Of a stretch of 64,000 bases of DNA, positions 36,889 through 44,464 are shown piece by piece. Numbering within the stretch: the stretch's first letter is position 1; every line of letters starts with the position of its first letter. Both the position numbers and the translations under genes were made by a program. The notes under the pieces were generated by a model. That model was not told where the DNA came from. It did no database searches and was given only the letters and a program-made list of their open reading frames with translations. This stretch comes from Haloarcula sp. H-GB4 (GTDB lineage Archaea > Halobacteriota > Halobacteria > Halobacteriales > Haloarculaceae), in contig NZ_JAVDDX010000001.1 in assembly GCF_030848575.1 (NCBI RefSeq), positions 1,566,190 through 1,630,189 of the forward strand, written 5' to 3'.

Positions 36889-37961
36889 GTACCGACCAAC
36901 AGGACGAACAGGGCGAGGAGGACACGCTGGTCAACGTCGCCGACGGCGTCGACCACCAGGTCGCGATGGTGATGGACCTGAACAAGTGCATCGGCTGCCA
37001 GACGTGTACAATCGCCTGCAAGAACCTCTGGACGGAGGACGGCGGCAGCGAGTACATGTACTGGAACAATGTCGAAACCAAGCCCGGCGAGGGCTACCCC
37101 CGCGGCTGGGAGGACTCCGGCGGTGGCTGGGAATCGGGCGAGCACTCGGACCGCTCGCCCGGCGAGATTCCCGACGAGGAGGACTACGGCCGCGCCTGGG
37201 AGTTCAACCACGAGGAAATCATGTACGAGGGCAGTGACGAGCCGTTGCGGCCCCGCGACGGCGCGGAGTGGGGGCCGAACTGGGACGAGGACCAGGGAGC
37301 CGGCGAGTACCCCAACAGCTACTACTTCTACCTTCCGCGCATCTGCAACCACTGTACCCACCCCTCCTGTGTCGAGGCCTGCCCGCGCTCGGCGCTGTAC
37401 AAGCGCCAGGAGGACGGCATCGTCCTCGTCGATCAGGACCGCTGCCGGGGCTACCGGTACTGCGTCGAGGGGTGTCCGTACAAGAAGGTGTACTACAACA
37501 CCGTCTCGAAGAAATCAGAGAAGTGCATCTTCTGTTACCCCCGCATCGAAGGTGAGGGCCCTGAGGGGGAGACGTTCGCCCCGGCCTGTGCCGAGGAGTG
37601 TCCGCCACAGCTCCGGCTAGTCGGCTTCCTCGACGACGAAGAGGGCCCGATCCACAAGCTCGTCAATGAGTACGAAGTGGCCCTGCCGCTCCATCCGGAG
37701 TTCCGCACCCAGCCCAACGTCTACTACATCCCACCCTTCGCGCCCGGTCAGCACACGGAGGACGGAGAGACGGTCGATATCGACCGGATTCCCCGCCAGT
37801 ACCTCCGGAACCTGTTCGGCGACGGCGTCGACGAAGCGCTCGACACTATCGACGCCCACCGGCAGCGCGTTCGTCAGGGTGGTGACAGCGAACTGATGGA
37901 ACTGCTACAGGACAAAAACCCGGCCAAACAGTACCGATTGGAGGTCTTCGACGATGAGTAG
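36885..37961 (+). CDS. narH: Respiratory nitrate reductase beta subunit (iron-sulfur)
   Basis: The 358-residue protein holds four clusters: Cys35/38/41/45, Cys154/157/162/166, Cys187/193/197 and Cys214/217/235/239. In the third group the residue at the missing-Cys position is Tyr190, where bacterial NarH has Trp, so a [3Fe-4S] cluster is still expected. No signal is present; it should be exported together with NarG. Overlaps join it to narG (4 nt) and to a small downstream frame (8 nt). Confidence 0.95.
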   Translation: MSTDQQDEQGEEDTLVNVADGVDHQVAMVMDLNKCIGCQTCTIACKNLWTEDGGSEYMYWNNVETKPGEGYPRGWEDSGGGWESGEHSDRSPGEIPDEEDYGRAWEFNHEEIMYEGSDEPLRPRDGAEWGPNWDEDQGAGEYPNSYYFYLPRICNHCTHPSCVEACPRSALYKRQEDGIVLVDQDRCRGYRYCVEGCPYKKVYYNTVSKKSEKCIFCYPRIEGEGPEGETFAPACAEECPPQLRLVGFLDDEEGPIHKLVNEYEVALPLHPEFRTQPNVYYIPPFAPGQHTEDGETVDIDRIPRQYLRNLFGDGVDEALDTIDAHRQRVRQGGDSELMELLQDKNPAKQYRLEVFDDE

Positions 37962-38061
37962 CGAGCCGCTACGCGGCTCGGAAACGCGAGCGGGCGATGC
38001 CCGCGAGCGGCCCCAGTTGACTGTGCCAGAGCGTGCTCAGGAGGTGGTCAACGATGGCTGA
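37954..38061 (+). CDS. Possible 35-residue small ORF over paired hairpins
   Basis: A frame beginning with an ATG inside the narH stop region encodes 35 polar, arginine- and glutamate-rich residues and overlaps the next gene by 8 nt, the same spacing as the small membrane gene has with narG. However, two strong hairpins occupy its first half (37962-37980 and 37990-38004), so the region may act as RNA structure instead of coding. No relative is known to me. Confidence 0.35.
   Translation: MSSEPLRGSETRAGDARERPQLTVPERAQEVVNDG
37962..38004 (+). promoter_or_regulatory. Two tandem hairpins between narH and the next gene
   Basis: An 8-bp stem with a 3-nt loop (37962-37980, arms CGAGCCGC and GCGGCTCG) is followed 9 nt later by a 6-bp stem with a 3-nt loop (37990-38004, arms GCGGGC and GCCCGC). 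Both are perfect. They may mark an mRNA processing or stability point inside the operon. Confidence 0.5.
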
Positions 38062-38887
38062 CCACCGACGCACACTCACACTCACGGCGGTGCTTTCGGC
38101 GCTCATCGTTGTTTCGACGATGGCCGCACCGATGGTGAGCGCCCGGCCAGCACACGAAATCCCGGTTTCGGAGGTATCGACGGCCGACCTCGCCGAACCG
38201 AACGCCGGCGGCTGGGCGGAGGTCCCGGCCTCGGACGTGCCGCTTGCGAGCGCCCCGAGTAGCGTCCCGAACGCCGACGACACGTCTGTTGAGACGGTCG
38301 ACGTGCAAGCGGCTCGCACGGACGAGCGGCTGTACGTCCGGCTGGAGTGGCACGACGCGACACGGGACAGGAACGCCAGCGCCACACGGGAGTTCGCCGA
38401 CGCGGTCGCGGTCCAGTTCCCGGCGAACACGAGTTCCCGGCCGCCGATAGCGATGGGCGGCCCGGATAACCGGGTCAACGTCTGGTATTGGAGCGGATCA
38501 ACCGGGACGCAGGAACTGCTGGCCGGCGGCGCAGGCTCAACCACGCCGTTCGAAAACCCGACCGTCCGGACGAACGCGAGTTACACCGGCACTGGCGGAA
38601 ACGCCACCTGGGCGGTGGTCTACTCGCGCCAACTTGACGCACCAAGCGAGAACCGGACCGACCTGCGGACCGACGGCGACCTCGACGTGGCCTTCGCCGT
38701 CTGGAACGGCTCCAACGGCGAGCGGTCGGGACAGAAGGCGGTCAGCGAGTGGCACTACTACCCGTTCAGCGGCGGCCCGAAAGGTCCGCCCTACGAGACG
38801 CTGCTGTGGACCCTCGCCGGCATCGCTATCGTCGGCGTCGTCGGCGTCACCAGCTTTGGTATCTACCGCACGCGGGGGGCTGAGTAA
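38054..38887 (+). CDS. Heme-binding protein, ethylbenzene dehydrogenase gamma-like (nar operon)
   Basis: The 277-residue protein has a signal peptide (LTLTAVLSALIVVSTMAAPM), an outside domain with the strand-rich pattern of ethylbenzene-dehydrogenase-gamma/DMSO-dehydrogenase heme b subunits (RLEWHDATR, AVQFPAN, WHYYPFSGGP) and a C-terminal membrane anchor. It probably relays electrons to NarH on the outer surface, taking the part of NarI. The ATG at 38054 gives the cleanest signal peptide. It overlaps narJ by 1 nt. Confidence 0.8.
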   Translation: MADHRRTLTLTAVLSALIVVSTMAAPMVSARPAHEIPVSEVSTADLAEPNAGGWAEVPASDVPLASAPSSVPNADDTSVETVDVQAARTDERLYVRLEWHDATRDRNASATREFADAVAVQFPANTSSRPPIAMGGPDNRVNVWYWSGSTGTQELLAGGAGSTTPFENPTVRTNASYTGTGGNATWAVVYSRQLDAPSENRTDLRTDGDLDVAFAVWNGSNGERSGQKAVSEWHYYPFSGGPKGPPYETLLWTLAGIAIVGVVGVTSFGIYRTRGAE

Positions 38888-39567
38888 TGGCAACCACGCC
38901 AACCGACCCGATGGACGACCTCGACGAGGACGCCGCCGCCCGCGGTGCAGTGTACGCGACGCTCGCGAAAGCGTTCGAGTACCCCGAGGAATCGTTCCAT
39001 AGCGCGGCAGCCGACGGGACGCTGGAAGCTGACCTGAGAGCGTGTCTCGACCAGTCAGGCCTTGATGTGGCCACCCCGGCGCTGACCACTGACGACGACT
39101 ACGAGACGCTCGCGGCCCGCTACAACGACATCTTCGAACTCGGCTACAGCGAGTACACGGACCGGACAGACGGCTCGCTAGAGGCGGAGGGGCCGCCGGT
39201 CCCGCTGTACGAGTCCAAATACCGGCCGGACCATTCCTGGAACGACGTGAACCTTGACCTCTCGCGGGCCTACAGCCACTACGGCCTGGAGATCGACCAG
39301 GACCAGCGGGACAACCACGACGCGCTGACCTACGAGCTGGAGTTCGCGGGCTACCTGGCCCGCCGTGAAGCCGCCGTCGGCGAGGACGCCGCGATCGCTC
39401 GGCTGGACTTCCACGATCGACACCTCGGCCACGCGGCTACGGGTGTGGCCGACCGACTGGCCGACGAACCGGGAACCGACATCTACGGCGGCTTCGGCGA
39501 ACTGCTTGAGGCGTTCGTCCGAGCTGACCGCAACGACCTCGCAACACGGTTGGAGGAGCAGCGATGA
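38887..39567 (+). CDS. narJ: Nitrate reductase assembly chaperone (NarJ/TorD family)
   Basis: The 226-residue helical protein belongs to the TorD-like chaperones that hold the molybdenum subunit before cofactor insertion and Tat export. The family-like pattern includes RGAVYATLAKAFEYPEE near the start and PPVPLYESKY with the later ELEFAGYLARREA segment. It overlaps the genes on both sides (1 nt and 4 nt). With an exported NarG, such a chaperone would also proofread Tat targeting. Confidence 0.87.
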   Translation: MATTPTDPMDDLDEDAAARGAVYATLAKAFEYPEESFHSAAADGTLEADLRACLDQSGLDVATPALTTDDDYETLAARYNDIFELGYSEYTDRTDGSLEAEGPPVPLYESKYRPDHSWNDVNLDLSRAYSHYGLEIDQDQRDNHDALTYELEFAGYLARREAAVGEDAAIARLDFHDRHLGHAATGVADRLADEPGTDIYGGFGELLEAFVRADRNDLATRLEEQR

Positions 39568-40418
39568 CTGCGGCGCTACAGCAGCGGGTCAGACCGCTAC
39601 TGGCCGGCGGAAGCCACTCGCTGGCGAACATATCGGTCGGCGTTGCGGCCGTCGCGGTTGCCGCCCGGTACTTCGCCGTGCTGTTCGTCAACGCGCCGGG
39701 ATACGCGGGTGTCCCGGTCTCACCCGGGCTGGCGACAGGCGTGTCCACGACCGTCGTCGCCGCCGCAGCAGTTGTCGTCGCCGTCACTGACGCCGATCCG
39801 CTCACCGGCATCGGCCTGCTGTTCGTCGGCGTGTTCGGCCTGCTGTCGCTACTCAGTAGTGCAGCGGCGCTCCCGGCGGCCGCCGCAATCGTCCTCGGGA
39901 CGGCGACTGTCGCCGCCGTCGCGGGCCGACGGCTGGTTCCTGTCTCGGCCGCCGCTGTCGCCCTGCTCGTCGCGGCGCTGAGCATCGGGCTGGCAAGCGG
40001 CGTCGGCGGCTTGACGGGCCTCCGGCCGGTCGCCTCGACCGTGGCGCTGCTCGGGATCGCGTCGACGCCGGCGTTCGCCGCGACGGACTGGCGCTCGCTG
40101 TCGACGGCGGACTGGGGCGCGGTACTCGGCGGCCTCGCCGCCTTCGCCGTCGTCCTGAGCGTCGGTCGCGCTGTCCCGTTCGTCACTGGCGCGGTCACGC
40201 TCACGGGAACCGGCGTTGTCGGGACGAGCCTGCCGGTCGTCGCACTGGCCGCTGCTGGTGCGGTGACGACGGCCAGCGCGGCCAGCCGAACGCGGCAATG
40301 GCCGCTGCTCGCCGGCGTTGCGCTGGTCGCGTTCGCCGGCGTTCCGGCATCGCTGCCGCGGGCGCTCCCGTTCGCACTCGGTATCGCCGTGCTCACTGCA
40401 CAGGAGGGAGCGCAATGA
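39564..40418 (+). CDS. Polytopic membrane protein of the nar operon
   Basis: This 284-residue protein is almost entirely Ala-, Val- and Leu-rich membrane helices (about eight), with no conserved catalytic motif that I recognise. It overlaps narJ and the HEAT-repeat gene by 4 nt each, so it is part of the operon. It could be a membrane component or assembly factor of the reductase, or a transporter; nitrate carriers of the NarK type look different. Confidence 0.75.
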   Translation: MTAALQQRVRPLLAGGSHSLANISVGVAAVAVAARYFAVLFVNAPGYAGVPVSPGLATGVSTTVVAAAAVVVAVTDADPLTGIGLLFVGVFGLLSLLSSAAALPAAAAIVLGTATVAAVAGRRLVPVSAAAVALLVAALSIGLASGVGGLTGLRPVASTVALLGIASTPAFAATDWRSLSTADWGAVLGGLAAFAVVLSVGRAVPFVTGAVTLTGTGVVGTSLPVVALAAAGAVTTASAASRTRQWPLLAGVALVAFAGVPASLPRALPFALGIAVLTAQEGAQ

Positions 40419-41266
40419 CGGGCTGTCACGACGACGATGAGTTCGAGAAGCACCTCGAAGAGGACCCGGACCCGCAACTGGACCCAGAGCGCAGTCCGGG
40501 TCTACATACCGACATCGAAGCGCTGGAAGACATCGAGGTGTCCCGCGAGGACGTGACAATCGGCGAGGCCACGCCGGAGGAACTGGCCGCCAGCGACACG
40601 GAACCGGTCGAGGACGACGCGGTGGCGTCGCTGCTCTCGGACATCGAACACGGCGAGAAGACCGACCGCCGACGCGCCGCCCTCGAACTCAAAGACCGGG
40701 CGACGACGGATGAAATCGTGGCGGCGCTAGCCCGTGCTGCAACGACCGACGACGACAGCGACGTGCGGCAGTTCGCCGTCGAGGCACTGACGGCCCACGG
40801 CGGCGAGCGGGCCGCAGCGGTGGCGGTGGAACTGCTTGACGACCCCGACCCGTGGGTCAGGGCGGAAGCCGTCGTCACGCTCGACAATGTCGACCGCGAG
40901 GCCCACGAGGACGACATCGCGGCCGCTATCGACGACGACCACCACGCAGTCCGGCGCAACGCGGCCATCTCGCTGTTCAAACTCCGCGGCGAGGCGATGG
41001 CCGACCTGTTGCTGGAGCAGAGCCGCGACGACAGCGAGCGGGTCCGCGAGTGGGCCGCCCACATGCTCGGCGGCGTCGACGAGGACCGCGCCCGCGAGCG
41101 ACTGCGCGAACTCGCTGACGACCCGGCCACGGTAGTCCGCCAGACCGCCGAGCGGTCACTCGAAGCGGACCCCGGACGGTTCCGAAGGCAGTTCGGCGGC
41201 GCGCTGGAGAACGACGCACGGCTCTTGCCCGGCGAAGACAGACTCAATCGGATGCCCGACCTCTGA
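40415..41266 (+). CDS. HEAT-repeat protein of the nar operon
   Basis: The 283-residue acidic protein has a disordered N-terminal third and then about four to five HEAT/PBS-lyase-type repeats (for example VRQFAVEALTAHGGE, VRAEAVVTLDNVDRE, VRRNAAISLFKLRGE, VREWAAHMLGGVDED, VRQTAERSLEADPGR). Such repeats make an elongated protein-binding surface. It overlaps the membrane-protein gene by 4 nt and is 2 nt from the Mrp gene. An assembly role for nitrate reductase is inferred from the context. Confidence 0.88.
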   Translation: MTGCHDDDEFEKHLEEDPDPQLDPERSPGLHTDIEALEDIEVSREDVTIGEATPEELAASDTEPVEDDAVASLLSDIEHGEKTDRRRAALELKDRATTDEIVAALARAATTDDDSDVRQFAVEALTAHGGERAAAVAVELLDDPDPWVRAEAVVTLDNVDREAHEDDIAAAIDDDHHAVRRNAAISLFKLRGEAMADLLLEQSRDDSERVREWAAHMLGGVDEDRARERLRELADDPATVVRQTAERSLEADPGRFRRQFGGALENDARLLPGEDRLNRMPDL

Positions 41267-41268
41267 CG

Positions 41269-42507
41269 ATGACTGACGGAACGCCCACCACACTGACCGA
41301 CCGTATCGAAGCCGCACTGCGAGACGTGCGCGACCCGAACGCCGACCTCTCCGTGTTCGACGCAGGGTTCGTCGAGAACATCGACGCGGCCGATGGCGAG
41401 GTAACAATCGAAGCCGACCTGACCGCACTGGACGGCCAGACGAGCACGCAGGTCGTTCAGGCGATGCTCCACGCGGTCGACGACGTGGACGGCGTCGAGA
41501 GCGTCCACGTCGAGCGGACGACACCGACGAGCGATGACCACGCCGGTGTCGCGTCGTTCGACCACATCGTGGCCGTCGCCAGCGCGAAAGGCGGCGTTGG
41601 CAAGTCGACAGTCGCCACTCACCTGGCCTGTGCACTGGCCGCGGACAACGACGTGGCGCTGTTCGACGCCGACATCCACGGGCCAAACGTGCCCGAACTG
41701 CTGGAGGTGAGCGGGCCGGTCCACTCCAGCGAAGAGGGCGACCCGCTCCCGGTCCGGACCGGCCCGATGGACGTGATGAGCGTCGGCCTGATGGAGAGCG
41801 GCGCGCCGCTGGCCTGGCGCGGCGCGATGGCCCACGACGCGCTCGATGACTTATTCGAGAACACCGCCTGGCGTAACGACGAACTACTGGTGCTCGACCT
41901 GCCGCCAGGGACGGGTGACGTGGTACTGACGACGCTGCAGGAGGTCCCCGTCGACGGCGTGGTCGTCGTCACGACGCCGTTTCACGCGAGCGTCAGCGAC
42001 ACCAGCCGAACCGTCGAACTGTTCCGTGACAACGACGTTCCGGTCCTGGGAACCGTCGTCAACATGGCCGAGTACGTCTGTGACTGCTGTGGCGAACCGA
42101 ACGACCTGTTCACCGGCGACGCGCTGGGGGACCTCGATGCGGAAGTGCTGGCCGAACTCCCGTTCTCACACGACCTGCAGGGAACACCAGCACCCGGCGA
42201 CGTGCCAGATACTGTCAGCGACCTCGGGGACGCCGTCGAGTCCGCCCTCGACACCGCCGGCGAGGTACGTGTCGACCCAACCGCTGATATCCGGGACTTG
42301 CCGCCACAGGAGCGCAAAGATCGGGTTCGCGAACGGTTCATCGCGCTGGACAGCGGCGAGCCGTTTGTCCTCGTCAGCGACCGCGATCCGACGCCGGTCG
42401 GACAATTCCTAGGCCAGCTCGCGGAAGCCCCACGCGAGGCCTTCGACCCGTTCGAGGTCCGCCGGGAAACGCCCGAGGCCTGGGTGCTGGAGACAATCAA
42501 GCCGTAG
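41269..42507 (+). CDS. Mrp/ApbC-type iron-sulfur carrier ATPase with DUF59 and DUF2249 domains
   Basis: The 412-residue protein has an N-terminal DUF59/MIP18-like domain (about 1-85), a central Mrp ATPase with Walker A SAKGGVGKST (105-114), a cysteine motif CDCCGE (about 270-275), and a C-terminal DUF2249-like segment (about 350-412, EPFVLVSDRDPTP). Mrp proteins carry Fe-S clusters. It is the last gene of the nar operon, so it may supply clusters to NarG and NarH. DUF2249 genes are often found near denitrification genes, as I recall. Confidence 0.88.
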   Translation: MTDGTPTTLTDRIEAALRDVRDPNADLSVFDAGFVENIDAADGEVTIEADLTALDGQTSTQVVQAMLHAVDDVDGVESVHVERTTPTSDDHAGVASFDHIVAVASAKGGVGKSTVATHLACALAADNDVALFDADIHGPNVPELLEVSGPVHSSEEGDPLPVRTGPMDVMSVGLMESGAPLAWRGAMAHDALDDLFENTAWRNDELLVLDLPPGTGDVVLTTLQEVPVDGVVVVTTPFHASVSDTSRTVELFRDNDVPVLGTVVNMAEYVCDCCGEPNDLFTGDALGDLDAEVLAELPFSHDLQGTPAPGDVPDTVSDLGDAVESALDTAGEVRVDPTADIRDLPPQERKDRVRERFIALDSGEPFVLVSDRDPTPVGQFLGQLAEAPREAFDPFEVRRETPEAWVLETIKP

Positions 42508-42567
42508 GTATGGTCGCTGGCAGTAAGCAGTGACAGATAGTAGCATGCCGCCAGCGCAGGAGTAAAG

Positions 42568-42576
42568 GCATAATTG
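42568..42576 (+). promoter_or_regulatory. Possible TATA box before the TRIC-type gene
   Basis: GGCATAATT is centred about 28 nt before the ATG at 42600, so transcription would begin close to that codon. Confidence 0.35.
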
Positions 42577-42599
42577 TCCGCACCCGTAGTAGTACGGTA

Positions 42600-42683
42600 A
42601 TGACCGCTATACTCGTGGCGGCGGGTCGACTCGCGCGCGGTCGCGTACGTGTCAGGTCCAGGCGAGTCGGAGGGGCAGCGTGA
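42600..42683 (+). CDS. Possible 27-residue leader ORF
   Basis: An ATG close to the predicted transcription start opens a 27-codon arginine-rich frame that ends TGA within GTGA at 42680-42683, overlapping the GTG start of the following gene. The overlap would allow coupling. The codons are not clearly protein-like, so this may be chance. Confidence 0.3.
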   Translation: MTAILVAAGRLARGRVRVRSRRVGGAA

Positions 42684-43312
42684 CCGACGCGTTTGCCGTG
42701 ATGAACGCTATCGGACTGATCGGGTTCGCGTTCGTCGGCGCGGCAAAGGCGATCGAAAAACGCTACGACGTGTTCGGCGTCACGGTTGTCGGCGTGATGA
42801 CGGCACTGGGGGGCGGGACGACGCGGGACTTGCTGTTGAACAGGGTTCCGAACTCCCTGCAGTCACCCGGCGAAGTCGCCCTGTCGCTGCTTGGTGTCAC
42901 CGCCGCTGTGCTGTTCGTGCATTTCCTCGACGACGGCCACCAGCACCCCGTCGTCCTGACGGCCGACGCCATCGGGTTGGCGGCCTTCTCGACTACTGGA
43001 GCACTGCTGGGTCAGCAGGCCGGCCTCCCGGTGTTCGCCGTCGTCGCGCTGGCGACAGTCAACGCGGCGGGCGGCGGCGCGATCTCGGACCTGCTGTTGG
43101 GCCGGACGCCCTTTATCCTCCGCGAGGACTTCTACGCGTCATGTGCGGTTATCGGCGGCCTCACCTTCTGGGCGCTGGCACAGATTGGCGTCAGCGTCAG
43201 CGTGGCATCGGCCGGGTGCGCACTCGCGGTGCTTTTGGCCCGGGGGCTGGGCATCGGCCGCGGGTGGTCGCTCCCGACGGTACAGGCATGGGAGCGACGC
43301 GACGCACAGTAG
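42680..43312 (+). CDS. TRIC/UPF0126 family membrane channel protein
   Basis: The 210-residue protein has about seven membrane segments in two repeated halves, each with the family hallmark GGGTTRDLL and GGGAISDLLL. It is of the UPF0126/TRIC type, cation channels in archaea, and in bacteria annotated as glycine transporters; the substrate cannot be told. The GTG at 42680 is used, and an in-frame ATG at 42701 is possible. It converges on the YihY gene. Confidence 0.87.
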   Translation: MTDAFAVMNAIGLIGFAFVGAAKAIEKRYDVFGVTVVGVMTALGGGTTRDLLLNRVPNSLQSPGEVALSLLGVTAAVLFVHFLDDGHQHPVVLTADAIGLAAFSTTGALLGQQAGLPVFAVVALATVNAAGGGAISDLLLGRTPFILREDFYASCAVIGGLTFWALAQIGVSVSVASAGCALAVLLARGLGIGRGWSLPTVQAWERRDAQ

Positions 43313-43319
43313 GACGGCG

Positions 43320-44357
43320 TTATTTCTCGTTCGGCCACCATCTGAGCGTGAGCGCGACCGACTGGTCCAGACCGAACACGTCAGACGAACGGTCGACAGT
43401 CGCGGTTTCCGGGCAGTCGATTTCGGTACGCTCATCTGCGACTTCGACGGTGACTGTCCCCTGTGCCTGCTGGAAACGGTCGGCAAGTGTATCGATCTCT
43501 TCCAGTAACGCCTCACGGGACATCGTCGTCTCCCGAGCGGTGTGCTGCTGGCTATGGTCGCCAACGACAGGGTCGATATCCACGTCCGCAGAGCGATTCG
43601 AGAGAACGGCGTTGATGGCCGCCCCAAGCAAAATCAGCAGGCCGATAATGTACAGCCAGCTCAGCAGGACGAGGATGCTGGCGATGATGTTCCCGCCCGT
43701 TGAGCCGGATTTGAACGCCGTGAAGAGAACCTGTGCAATCGTGAGGCCACCGGCAGCAAAGGCCACACCCGGCACGATCTCAAGCGGCGAGATGTCCGTG
43801 TCCGGGAAGATGTAGTACATCGGATAGAAGACGATGAACAGGCCGGCGGCCCGGACCAGCCCACTTGCGACTGCCCACAGCGGGCCGCTCCCGGCCTCGG
43901 GCAGGACGCTGCCGAGCGCGCTGGCACTGAGTATCACCACCGCGACGGTCACAAGCAGTACCAGCCCGTCGCCGAGCTGGTCAAGGAAGGTGTTCGACGC
44001 GCCTGTTTCGTAGATGTCGGAGAACGCAGTGTCCAGCCCCCGAAAAATTCGCAGGGAGCCCCAGAGGAGGAAGCCAACGCCCAGCACTGATACGGATGCG
44101 TCGGCCTCGGTCAGCCCCTGCTGGATGATGCCGCTGGCCTGTGTGGTCAAAACGGCCTCCATGATGCCAACGACAGAGGCCCGTAGCGTGACGTTCTCCG
44201 TTTGCTGGACGAAGGTCAACACCAGCAATAGCAGCGGGAGAATCGACAGGAAGGCGTGGTAGGCTATCGAACCAGCCATGAACGTGAGTCGTTCCGCCCT
44301 GATTTCGTGAACAAGAGCCCGCAGAACCTCCTCCGTGCGGACGCGACTGAAACGCAT
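43320..44357 (-). CDS. YihY/BrkB family membrane protein
   Basis: The 345-residue protein has six hydrophobic segments and the conserved YHAFLSILPLLLLV start of the YihY family, once mislabelled ribonuclease BN. A soluble, acidic C-terminus of about 80 residues follows. Function is unknown. It stands alone between the TRIC gene and the vWA operon. Confidence 0.9.
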   Translation of the reverse strand: MRFSRVRTEEVLRALVHEIRAERLTFMAGSIAYHAFLSILPLLLLVLTFVQQTENVTLRASVVGIMEAVLTTQASGIIQQGLTEADASVSVLGVGFLLWGSLRIFRGLDTAFSDIYETGASNTFLDQLGDGLVLLVTVAVVILSASALGSVLPEAGSGPLWAVASGLVRAAGLFIVFYPMYYIFPDTDISPLEIVPGVAFAAGGLTIAQVLFTAFKSGSTGGNIIASILVLLSWLYIIGLLILLGAAINAVLSNRSADVDIDPVVGDHSQQHTARETTMSREALLEEIDTLADRFQQAQGTVTVEVADERTEIDCPETATVDRSSDVFGLDQSVALTLRWWPNEK

Positions 44358-44464
44358 ACGCGGAATTCGACGCCGGGAAGCAAATAGACGGCGTCGTCTG
44401 GTGCCCGCACAATGGTGTCATCAGATTCACAAGATAAATGCCGCCTCCGCCTGATACATCGACA

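Noticed and set aside
39437..41835. Long minus-strand frames opposite the nar membrane, HEAT and Mrp genes
   Set aside because: They are antisense to well-supported overlapping genes and have Ser/Ala/Arg low-complexity composition.
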